Both the position numbers and the translations under genes were made by a program. From positions 310,001 to 374,000 of the forward strand of contig AP026150.1 in the NCBI GenBank assembly GCA_030295235.1: a stretch of DNA of 64,000 bases. Direction: 5' to 3'. Shown piece by piece: positions 22,799 through 32,550 of the stretch. The DNA comes from Fistulifera solaris. Taxonomy: Eukaryota > Bacillariophyta > Bacillariophyceae > Naviculales > Stauroneidaceae. The notes below the pieces were generated by a model. It had not been told where the DNA came from. It saw nothing but the letters and a program-made list of their open reading frames with translations, and did not search any database. Within the stretch, counting starts at the first letter, position 1. Each line of letters starts with the position of its first letter.

Positions 22799-25700
22799 AT
22801 GAAATTCATCAACAGTGCGCTCATTGCGGCAGCTCTCTTTCTGTCCGTCGCCGATGCTCAGGTATGTTTAGGCTTAGTGCTTAATTGTGTTCCTTGCCCC
22901 GGTGATCTTTATTAGACTCATTCTTCAATCACTCTTCTAAGGTGACGGCACGATTTCTCCAAAAAGCAAAAACGACCAGCTATGGCGGTTGCAGCCCCGA
23001 AAGAACTCTCGGACAATCCTGTCAAGTTACCTACAATGCAAACGCCGACAAGTACATGGGTGTGAAGGGTATGGAATGCGATGCTGGCCTCGTCTGCTCT
23101 GAACTCAACGACAACGGAGTAGACGGAGTGGCGTTTACTGGTGTTTGCAACAAAGAAGATGACTACGGACTTGCAGACCCTGACGGCAGCAGCAAATGTG
23201 GCTCTCGTCGTGTCACCATCTGTCATCGCACGTGCTCGCCCACGAACCCATGGGTGCGTATCACGATTGATTCAAGCGCGTGGTACGGTCCCACCGGAAC
23301 AGGCGGAGGCCACCAACGTGAACATGATGTCTTGAAAGACTGCAAGAGAGACGATTACTCTCCCTGGGGTCCGAACACGAAAGATTATTTGATCAGAGAC
23401 CACGGAACTCGCTACGATGTCAAGGCCAGAAACCCCACGTGGAACACTGCTCAAGAGAAAGCTTACTGGTTTTATTGGGAACGCGCTTGCCCTTACGTCC
23501 GCTCCACAAAGTTGAATGGCAAGATGTGCTGTGACTGGGCCAAGGGCGAATGCTGCGGTGTTCATCCCAACGACAAGTGCCCCTTGGATCCCAACAAGAT
23601 GGAGCCAGGTCAATGCGGTTGCGGAGTTCCTGATACAGATACGGACAAAGATGGCGTTGCTGATTGCCTTGACAAGTGCCCTGGGCACAATGATAAATTG
23701 GACGCTGACAAAGACGGAATCCCTGATGGCTGCGACAAATGCGCTACCGGCGACGACAAGATCGACACTGATAAGGACGGCGTCCCTGACGCATGCGATC
23801 GTTGCCCTAATAACAAGTTTGTCTCCACGGAAGCTGGCCTCAAAGGATGCACCTGCACTGCAACTGAAACGCAATTGCAAACTGGATGCATTGAGACGAA
23901 AACAATCCAGTGTCCTCGTTGTGGCTGTGGTAAGGTCGATGTCGACACTGATGGTGATGGTACCTTGGACTGCTTTGACGTCTGCCCTAACGATCCCAAG
24001 AAGACCACTTGTGCTGGGAGATGCGGTTGCGGCAAGCCTGAGACCGACTCGGATGGTGACGGAACACCTGACTGCTTGGATGTCTGCCCCAACGACAAGA
24101 CTAAGACCTCATCCGCAGGACATTGTGGCTGCGGTGTCTCTGAAGTGGATACTGATGGCGATGGTACACCAGATTGCAAGGACGGATGCCCTCGTGATAA
24201 GTCTAAACTTACTCCCGGAGTGTGCGGATGCGGAGTCTCCGATAAAGACTCGGATACGGATGGCACCGCTGATTGCAAGGACGCCTGTCCCTCTGATAAC
24301 CTGAAGATTGCGCCTGGTATTTGCGGATGCGGTGTTTCAGACAGAGATTCCGATTTGGATGGAACTGTTGACTGCAAGGACGAATGCCCCCGAGATCCGC
24401 TCAAAATCAAAGCTGGAGTTTGCGGCTGCGGAGTCAGTGATGTCGATACTGACGGCGATGGAACTCCTGACTGCAAAGATGCATGTCAGTACGATCCTAC
24501 GAAGACTAAACCAGGCCTCTGTGGATGCGGCAAAACCGATTCGGATAACGATGGAACCTGCGATGCCAACGATCAATGCCCGACTGATCCCAACAAGAAT
24601 AAGATGGGATTGTGCGGTTGTGGCGTGGGTGAGACCGATTCCGATCTCGATGGAACACCCGACTGCATAGATGGATGCACCATCGATAGTACCAAGACCA
24701 GCCCAGGCGTTTGTGGCTGTGGTGTGCCTGACACGGACTCGGACAAGGATGGTACACCCGACTGTGACGACGACTGCCCAAGTGACGCCACGAAGATTGC
24801 CCCTGGAGTGTGCGGCTGTGGTGTACCTGATGTTGACACGGACAAGGATGGAACCCCTGACTGTGCTGACGAATGTCCCCAAGATGGGAAGAAGCTCGTA
24901 CCCGGAATTTGCGGCTGTGGAGTTTCTGAGATTGACTCCGATGGTGACGGTACGCCTGATTGCCAGGACACTTGTCCTAAAGATCCGGATAAGATCTGTC
25001 CTGGAAAATGCGGTTGCGGCATCCCTGATGTTGATACTGATGGTGATGGTACCCCCGATTGCTTGGACGCATGCAGCGCCGATCCTACCAAGACAGCGGC
25101 TGGTGTATGCGGCTGTGGAACTTCGGACATTGATTCGGATGCTGATGGTGTCGCCGATTGCAACGATAAGTGCCCGTACGATCAAGGAAAGACTACCCCA
25201 GGGCAATGTGGATGTGGTAGCGCAGAAACCGATTCCGACAACGATGGCATTGCTGACTGCAAAGACAATTGCCCGAAGGACCCTAAGAAGACTGAACCCG
25301 GCATGTGCGGATGTGGAGTGGTGGATGCAGATGCAGACGCTGATGGTTCATGCGACCACAAAGACAAATGCCCCTCGGACCCAAAGAAAACCGACATGGG
25401 CCTCTGTGGCTGTGGTATAGCTGATACTGACTCGGATGGCGACAAAGTGCCCGACTGCCTCGACGGCTGCCCGTCTGACCCTAAGAAGACAGCTGCTGGC
25501 GCGTGTGGCTGTGGAAAAGCGGATACGGATAGCGATGGCGACGGTGTTCCTGATTGCAATGATGGATGCTCGGAAGATTCGGACAAGACGGAGCCAGGAA
25601 CGTGCGGTTGCGGTTCGCCTGATGTGGATACGGACAAAGACGGTGTCCTTGACTGCAATGACGGCTGCTCGGCTGACCCCGATAAGACTGAGCCAGGAAC

Positions 25701-27441
25701 GTGTGGCTGTGGCGTTCCGGAGACTGATTCTGACAGCGATGGTGTTCCGGACTGCAAGGACTTGTGCCCCAATGACGTCTTCAAGACCGAGCCTGGATCA
25801 TGCGGGTGTGGCAAAGAAGATACGGATACCGATCGCGATGGCACGCCCGACTGCAACGATCTTTGCCCCACGGACCCCACCATGACGACCGACGTTGATA
25901 CCGATGGAGATGGTGTTTACGACTGCGAAGACGAGTGCTCGGAAGACCCTGCCAAGACAGAACCTGGTGTTTGTGGTTGCGGAATTCCTGATACGGACTC
26001 TGACTTAGATGGCGAGATGGACTGCAAGGAGGTTCGCGAGGTCCTCAATTTTACAAGCTCCAACCTCATCTCAACTACCGAAACGTACAAGGAATGCTAC
26101 AAGATGTACAACGCCGGAAAGAACGACACCAAGTTCTCAGGATTCCTTCAAGCTGCCACCGCTTACTGCCTTGCTGACTGCAAGGCGGGTGCCATGTGTA
26201 TCAAGGTCCAGGCTGCCTCTGGAATCCAGCTTGGCAACACCGAGGCTTGGTTCAAGGATTACTCTGACTGCAACAGCGCTATCCAGCCTCTCCCCCCCGG
26301 AATTACTCTCACGCACGACAAGAGCGGCAAGGTGATTGCATGGGAGGGATGCTTCAAGATTCCGGAAGGAGCTACAGGTGAAGAAATCGAGATTCATGCC
26401 AACTGGGGCTTCACGGGAAGCACGGTAATTGGAAACACTGCTTCTACAGGCAAACCGAATGGAGTCGTGATGGACTACCCTGAATGTCTCATTCCTGGAG
26501 GCAACCTCGTGGGGACTCCAGAATCGACGCCTGTTGCTGCTCCTGTTGACACTCGTGTCACGCCGCCCATCGATACTCCCGTTGAGGCGCCCGTTGAACT
26601 CGAATCGTCTCCTGTTGCCGCGCCCACTGGCTCTACTGTTGACAACGACCCCACCGTTGGCCTTCCCACCGCGAACCAAGTTGGCGATGGTGAGTCCGGA
26701 GGTGGATTTGGTGATCCTCACTTGAAGACTTGGATGGGAGAGGTGTACGACTTCCACGGAGCTTGCGACCTAGTTCTTGTTTCGAGCCAAACTTTCAACA
26801 ACGGAGCTGGTCTCGACCTGCACATCCGTACCAAGATCCGTGACGACTGGTCTTTCATTTCTGACGCCGCTGTTCGTATCGGTGAGGATGTTTTGGAAGT
26901 AGGAACTCGAGCCTACTACTATTTGAATGGAGTTGCCGGTGCCGAGATGCCCGCCACGGTTGGTGGATTCCCCGTCTCGTTGACTCACTTCGGAACCAAA
27001 CGTCACAAGTTCGAGATCGACCTCGGTCACATGGGAGTCATTGTCATTAAGGTCTTCAACGAGTTCCTCGCTGTCGAAGTCAACAACGCCCATAGCGACG
27101 GCTTCGGTGACAGTGTCGGTCTCATGGGTACTTTCACGGACGGCAGCCTCATCGGACGCAATGGTTTGGTTCATGCCGATCACAATGAATTTGGTTTGAG
27201 CTGGCAGGTTCACGATGCCGATGGCCTTTTGTTCCAGAAGGCCGAAGGACCTCAGTATCCTCAGCTTTGTCAAATGCCTGCTCCTATGGCATTGAAGAGT
27301 CGTCGCATGTCGGAATCACTTGTTAGTTTTGAAGATGCCGCTGTTGCTTGCGCTGACTGGACCGATGAAACTCGCGAATCTTGCATTTACGATGTCATGT
27401 CGACTGGTGATTTAGACATGGCTCAGGCTGGTGCCTTCTAA
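22799..27441 (+). CDS. Giant secreted TSP3-repeat / GDPH protein, copy 3
   Basis: Exons 22799-22861 and 22942-27441, with an 80-nt intron after the signal peptide (MKFINSALIAAALFLSVADA); 1,520 residues with an intact frame. Domains are as in copy 1: Cys/His domain (VTICHRTCSPTNPWVRITID), about 25 Asp-rich CGCG repeats, the Cys-containing domain, a PV linker (ESTPVAAPVDTRVTPPIDTP) and GDPHLKTWMGEVYDFHG. The repeats are homologous to copies 1 and 2 but clearly diverged. In the VWD part the DNA is nearly identical to copy 1 up to about 26955 and identical to copy 2 from about 26939 to 27284. A T-rich stretch follows the stop; 27442-27937 holds nothing else I recognise. Confidence 0.87.
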
Positions 27442-27937
27442 GCACCCAAGCGAGCTCAAAGAGTTTTGGGCTTTTTTTTAGTTCTACGATGTAAAAGATA
27501 AAATTACATCTTTTTGCCCAATTTTTCGTCTAGTTTGTTTCTGTTATCACTTGTTCACGTGGTAAAGAAGTTCACCATTCATCCCAAGAAGAGAATATAG
27601 TGAAACAATGATTAGACTTCAATGAGACTTGGGCATTATTATTTATGCGTCAGTTTTTGTGAGAGGCGTCATGGTCAGTTTTTTTTTGCGAGGCTGCTAC
27701 GTGCGATCCGATCAAATTCACTGCAGTAAGGCTTAAGGTTGAACCTGGTAACTGGTAACCTTATACGGAGTACAAAAGAAACAATCGTCGCTGGGAAAGT
27801 CGTTGGGCTCGAGGCTCTATAGCTTATAATGCACCCATCGCCTTAATTATTTTCCTTCTTCGCACAATGAAGAAATAATGATGCTGCTCTTGTGAATTAA
27901 AAATCAACAATAATCAATCTTGTGTCTACAACACACC

Positions 27938-28945
27938 ATGTCCACAGGGAAGCAGAATGACGAACAGCATCAACAGGAAGGTGCACTCATTGATGCCACC
28001 GAATTAGAGCGTCTTCTAGAACGCTCTTTACCCGTCGATGAAATTGTGCATTGCATCGCGTACGGTTCGGGTGTCTTTGCGCAACAAAGTAATATGGCTA
28101 CTCCGAATGTCGTTGATTTAATTGTCGTCGTGCGTGATACCTACCAGTTTCATCGCAGCAATTTGCAACAAAATCCGGCTCATTATGCCGGTTCACCCTT
28201 GATGTTGTGTCGTGATCCGGCTCGTTGCATCACTTCCTTTCAACGGCACAACCTGGAATTCAATCACTGGCTCCGGAACCCAAAATTTTACTTTAATTTG
28301 TGCGAAAACAACTTGAAGTATGGCGTCGTTCAGAAAGAAGACTTTTTGGAGGACTTGCAGAAATGGAAGTATCTTTACGGAGCCGGGCGTTGTCATAAGC
28401 CGGTATTGACCTTTGTTAAGCACGATGACGAGATCGAGGAGGCGCAAGAAAAAAAGAATTTGCCGGGAGCAGTATCAGCAGCTTTATTATTGTCAGAATC
28501 GGATACACTGTCGCCTGTGGAACTATTTACACGAATCGCTGGATTATCGTACGCTGGAGATCCTCGGATGCAAGTTATGGCGGAAGATCCAAAAAAAGTG
28601 GAAAGCTTAGTGAAAAGCCCAGGACAACTTCAGCGTTTCTCACAACTGTATGAAGAAAGTATACATGAACTTGAAAAACAAGGGATTGTCAATCGTTTGA
28701 GTAACACGGATGAAATAAAACATCAACGGATCGAGTGGGATGCTCGGAATCCACGAGTTCGGGAAATTTTGCGGAAGAATATTCCATTCCCGGTGACACA
28801 AACGAGCAATCTGCAGGAACGACTTAGATCGACCGTGGCTGCCGCAGCAAGGTATCAATCAATGAAAGGCTTGATAACAGCAGGCTTGGGCAAAAGCTTG
28901 GCGTATGCTACCCGTAAGTTGTCGAAAGGCTTGTTGAGACGCTAA
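27938..28945 (+). CDS. TAM41: TAM41-like mitochondrial CDP-diacylglycerol synthase
   Basis: This is a single exon of 335 residues; the ATG at 27938 is the first in frame. The nucleotidyltransferase signature AYGSGVFAQQ, followed by NVVDLIVVVRD, HRSNLQQNPAHYAG, LKYGVVQKEDFLEDLQKWK and LYGAGRCHKPV, matches the TAM41/MMP37 family along its whole length. TAM41 makes CDP-diacylglycerol from phosphatidic acid and CTP on the matrix side of the mitochondrial inner membrane, the first step to cardiolipin. The Gly-Ser of GSG and the Asp of VDL are the expected catalytic and metal-binding positions. No obvious presequence is seen; the first 25 residues are polar and Gln/Glu-rich. Confidence 0.88.
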   Translation: MSTGKQNDEQHQQEGALIDATELERLLERSLPVDEIVHCIAYGSGVFAQQSNMATPNVVDLIVVVRDTYQFHRSNLQQNPAHYAGSPLMLCRDPARCITSFQRHNLEFNHWLRNPKFYFNLCENNLKYGVVQKEDFLEDLQKWKYLYGAGRCHKPVLTFVKHDDEIEEAQEKKNLPGAVSAALLLSESDTLSPVELFTRIAGLSYAGDPRMQVMAEDPKKVESLVKSPGQLQRFSQLYEESIHELEKQGIVNRLSNTDEIKHQRIEWDARNPRVREILRKNIPFPVTQTSNLQERLRSTVAAAARYQSMKGLITAGLGKSLAYATRKLSKGLLRR

Positions 28946-29544
28946 TGAAACGTAGAAGGTGCTAATAGAGACTTCATAAACAGATTCATCATAACTAAGC
29001 TATCTAAGTGATATTAGCGATACGTCCCGCGAATAATATCCGCCAAAATATGCGTGATGAGGTGAAAGTGATGAGTGATGATGCACTTTGAACTATAGTT
29101 CTAAAGTGTAGGCGGGCTTTTGTCATGACTAAATTTCATTCACGAAACAGAACGATGAAAATGAAAGTACAAATAAAACATCTAATGCTTCCCGGGGCAA
29201 AGAACCGTCTGAATATCGATACCATGATGTAAATATTACTTTAATCAAGCATCCACCCCTCCATCATCTTCCAAAGTCTCAGAATGTGCACTTCGAAAAC
29301 TATTAAATCAGAAAATGTGGAGTATTTGTGGATCCATCGTCTCTCTAGGAGTGTGATTGGAGTCTGTACCTCTATGGTTTACAGGACGAAAAAAATACCT
29401 ATTTTGTGCTAATTTTGCTTTAGTAAATAGATTTGCAATGCATTGCTTTACAATATTGCCAGCCCGCTCAGAATTATGGGTATGGATGAACCTAGACTGA
29501 CGGCAAAACACGAGCATCAATGTTCTCCGGTTGTTTTCTTAAAT
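28946..29544. other. Convergent intergenic region, no gene seen
   Basis: The ends of the TAM41 and CRAL-TRIO genes face each other across 600 AT-rich bases. I see no open frame with protein character and no repeat. Confidence 0.4.
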
Positions 29545-30453
29545 CTAACCATTATACACAAGCTCATCCAGTTGTTGCCAGAATACAGCTCGTTCTGGAC
29601 TATCCCGCGCTAAAGCTGATAAGTCGGTTATGTCCTTCAATGGTCCCCGTCGAAACTTGATTCGTTTTTTGACGGCATCCGGAAAAAGCGGTGTAAAGAG
29701 TTTCACGAGTGCCGCTAATAGCGTTGGTAAATTGAGCAACAACGTGGGGCCGACGGTACTATCCGGATAAACTTCTGTCGCTTGCTTACTACTTTGACTC
29801 AGCGCTTGTCGGAATTCCGAAGAACCACCGACTAACTGAACACCACTCAAGTCGTTGGCCGCCAAGACGCACAACAACTGATCGGTCGCCAAGGATCGAT
29901 CGTTCGCGACTAGATTATTGACTTCTTTTGCGTACAAAAAGAAATCCGACATTTGATCGACCGTCACTTGTCCCATGAGTTTCGTGTCGTCAATTTTCCC
30001 GGCACGAATGCAATAGACCAAGTCTCCTTGAGAAGAAGTGGTGGTGATGGTAGCCGCCGAGAGAAAGGGGATAATGTGTGAAGAATATGGTGCTGCCGCG
30101 ATGACAGGGGCATTATCCCATTTGCCGTTCGCCGTGGCTTGTGTGACGGCTGATACGGCGGCTTCGCAGATGGATTTTCCCGGACCCGTTCGCCATGAAA
30201 GTGTGTTACGAAATTGGTCTTCCAGCAAGCCCTCCTCGGACAAGCAATATCTCAGAAAGAAGACCGGATTCGAATAGGGAGCTTGATCGAGAGAAATACC
30301 CATGGATTCTGTGATCTTTTGCAGTTGCGCGATTTCGTCACGATGTGATTGAATGAGTTGTGTCACTGATACTTCTTTGTTTGCCAGCGCCATGGCTTTC
30401 ACCACCGCGGGGAGGCCGAGGAGGCTCAATATCATCCAACACCGCTTCGTCAT
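29545..30453 (-). CDS. Secretory CRAL-TRIO (Sec14-like) domain protein
   Basis: The frame is open from 30579, but the Met at 30453 begins a hydrophobic signal-like stretch (RCWMILSLLGLPAVVKAMA), giving 302 residues. The N-terminal third holds a short helical region (PVFFLRYCLSEEGLLEDQF) like a CRAL-TRIO-N domain. The middle and C-terminal parts (VYCIRAGKIDDTKLMGQVTV, VLAANDLSGVQLVGGSSEFR, VYPDSTVGPTLLLNLPTLLA, LFTPLFPDAVKKRIKFRRG) follow the CRAL-TRIO lipid-binding fold. Sec14-type proteins carry phospholipids or other hydrophobic molecules between membranes. A signal peptide is unusual for the family and suggests an ER, plastid-envelope or extracellular site. The cargo cannot be read. Confidence 0.75.
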   Translation of the reverse strand: MTKRCWMILSLLGLPAVVKAMALANKEVSVTQLIQSHRDEIAQLQKITESMGISLDQAPYSNPVFFLRYCLSEEGLLEDQFRNTLSWRTGPGKSICEAAVSAVTQATANGKWDNAPVIAAAPYSSHIIPFLSAATITTTSSQGDLVYCIRAGKIDDTKLMGQVTVDQMSDFFLYAKEVNNLVANDRSLATDQLLCVLAANDLSGVQLVGGSSEFRQALSQSSKQATEVYPDSTVGPTLLLNLPTLLAALVKLFTPLFPDAVKKRIKFRRGPLKDITDLSALARDSPERAVFWQQLDELVYNG

Positions 30454-30767
30454 TCTGCAATTGTGCTTCTTTTTAAAACTTGATCTATGAATGAACGGAT
30501 GAACACGTTTCTGATGGAATACTATGATAGGAAGAATGAATCTCGCTCTATTTTCACTGACTCGAGTTGGTTGGTGCAAATCATCGTCACTTTTTTCTTG
30601 TCAAGATGATGGCTTTCTGACGTCATCGTGTGAAGATCGGCATCTCGTACGACGTACACACATCAAAGTCGAATGAAGTCTTGTGATTTTTCCGATCTCC
30701 CATCCACCTCTCTCTAGAGAGCCCAGGGTCTCAGCAAGTTTTAACGCTGTAATACATTTTATGAGAT

Positions 30768-31004
30768 TTAAAATAAAAAAGAAATTGTTCCTTGATCGTC
30801 GTATCCAAGCGTCATGACGTATAGCATGAGAGAAAGTCCGAGCAAACCCAGACCCACCGACCCACCACGGTAAAGGTAAAGCCCATTACCCATGACGGCT
30901 CCGCCCGTGCGTGAATCATCGTGAATGCGATGAATCAAGACTGGATTTTCAGTCATGAGCGAAACCGCTGGGGCAATATGCATTTTTCGCAGTTTCGTCG
31001 CCAT
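30768..31004 (-). pseudogene. Chimeric ORF carrying a decayed copy of an H+-pyrophosphatase exon
   Basis: The 78-residue frame contains [20 protein letters not shown], the same run as in the H+-pyrophosphatase encoded 2.2 kb downstream. At DNA level 30796-30930 (minus strand) matches 33091-33190 with a few substitutions and four insertions. Each insertion is a tandem copy of neighbouring bases (for example GACCCACC, GGTAAA and a repeated GTGAAT word). The first 27 residues, from ATG, do not come from the pyrophosphatase. It may be non-functional filler DNA or a new chimeric reading frame; nothing shows expression. Confidence 0.7.
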
Positions 31005-31097
31005 TCTCTCGCATCAGTAATCACCAAGCGGTCGTTGTTAACACAAAACGCATCATTCTTTTGTGACTGGATAACTATAAAAGCTAAGCGGTAAAGG

Positions 31098-31430
31098 ATG
31101 AGCGACAATCAGGACCCAAGCGAGAAGCTTTCCAAGTGGTAAGCAGCTCGATCCCTAACTCGTCCGCTGCTGGCATTGTCACACGCCTCACTGTCAATTC
31201 ATTTCAGTTTGTTTTCGCAATACTCCTGGACTGTTGCAGGTGTCATGAGCGCTACCGGCTATTCACTTTACAAGCGTCCGAAGAATGGGATCGCCGTCAT
31301 GTTGGTGGCCGGCGGTGTCGGTACAATGGCCGATCTCGCGTACGGATGGTCGACCAAATGTCGCCCGTATGTGCTGGAGTGGCAAAAACATCAACAGGCG
31401 ATGCAACGAAACGAGAAATCAAACGACTAG
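31098..31430 (+). CDS. Small hydrophobic protein, two exons
   Basis: Exons 31098-31138 and 31208-31430, with a 69-nt GT-AG intron; 87 residues. I do not recognise the family. After a short polar start come two moderately hydrophobic segments (WTVAGVMSATGYSLYK and IAVMLVAGGVGTMADLAYGW) separated by KRPKNG, then a polar tail with CRPYVLEW and many Gln. The size, hairpin-like layout and glycine-rich helices recall small mitochondrial inner-membrane proteins, but that is a guess. Other splice acceptors nearby break the frame. Confidence 0.55.
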
Positions 31431-32550
31431 TAGTAAAGTGAAAGAAAACTACCAGAATGAAACCGATGATTCGATCTCCAACTTGCTGAATAAATCGCTG
31501 ATTTGTTTCGATGAACAACAGCAAACGTGGCAGGGAATCGAACGGCTAAAAGAGGCATGAAAACTTTTGCGTTTCAATTATGGTTTGGATACATAGCAAA
31601 ATTGTTCGATGAATTCGCGCAGGAATCAAAGTGCTCGATACCTTTGCCCGAATTTCCTTTACCGCACTGTTGACTCTAGGGATCTTGTACTTCTGATGAT
31701 GCCTGTGTCACGAATCGACATGATAATTCGCTAATTATAGGAATATTTAGACAATGCTCATGGTGATTCATTCGAGGACGGGCCGAAGCAGGCTGTTGGA
31801 TAGGTTTATTTTTTTGCAATACAGCACAGTCGTCCGACTGCATCTTTCTTTTTCCAAAATAATGACGACGTGTTTTTGTTTAGTATATTTTTACCGGTTC
31901 GAAAAAGAGTGCATACCTCAATAGGAAAACATGCATGGAAGTCTTATTCTGGGTAATAAACATGCACACAGATCCCAGATAACCGGCATGTTGCAAAGGC
32001 TTACCAGGTATAAATAATTTTAAACCTAGCATGTCACGTGTCCATTTGTCCGAACACAGATCATGTCCTGCTCTTTACAGAGAGCTTCCATATGATGGCC
32101 TTTTTACAGATAAAACCACGAAAACGAGGACGGAACGAAAGTGCAACGCTTGTTCAGTACCGTGTGTCAACCTTCACGATACACAAATAAATGAGTAGTT
32201 TCCGTTGGCGTAGAACGTGTCGAAGTGTCAGCAATCCGGTTAAATCTTTATTCGGTCATGCCGGCGTACCGAAAGTACATCTTACAGGATAGTAATGTGG
32301 TCGGGTATCTTTTTGGTGGAACGCGAATCACACAATTTGATTGGCGAACCGAACTGTCATCCGAGGTGCGTGGAAGTGGTGATGAATGATTTTGCATTCC
32401 GGATCCATCTTGCTTGACACCACTTGAACCAAGCACGCATAAAAATGGATACGAACCCCTTGGACATCCAATCGAGTTCAACGTTGATCCAGCGCTCTTC
32501 TTCTTTCTTCACACCGATATTAACAAGTCTATCGAAAGCTTTTGACCATC
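31431..32550. other. Intergenic region before the H+-pyrophosphatase
   Basis: 1.1 kb of AT-rich DNA without a convincing gene on either strand. It contains one TACCAGGTA word (32002-32010) and should include the pyrophosphatase promoter. Confidence 0.4.
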
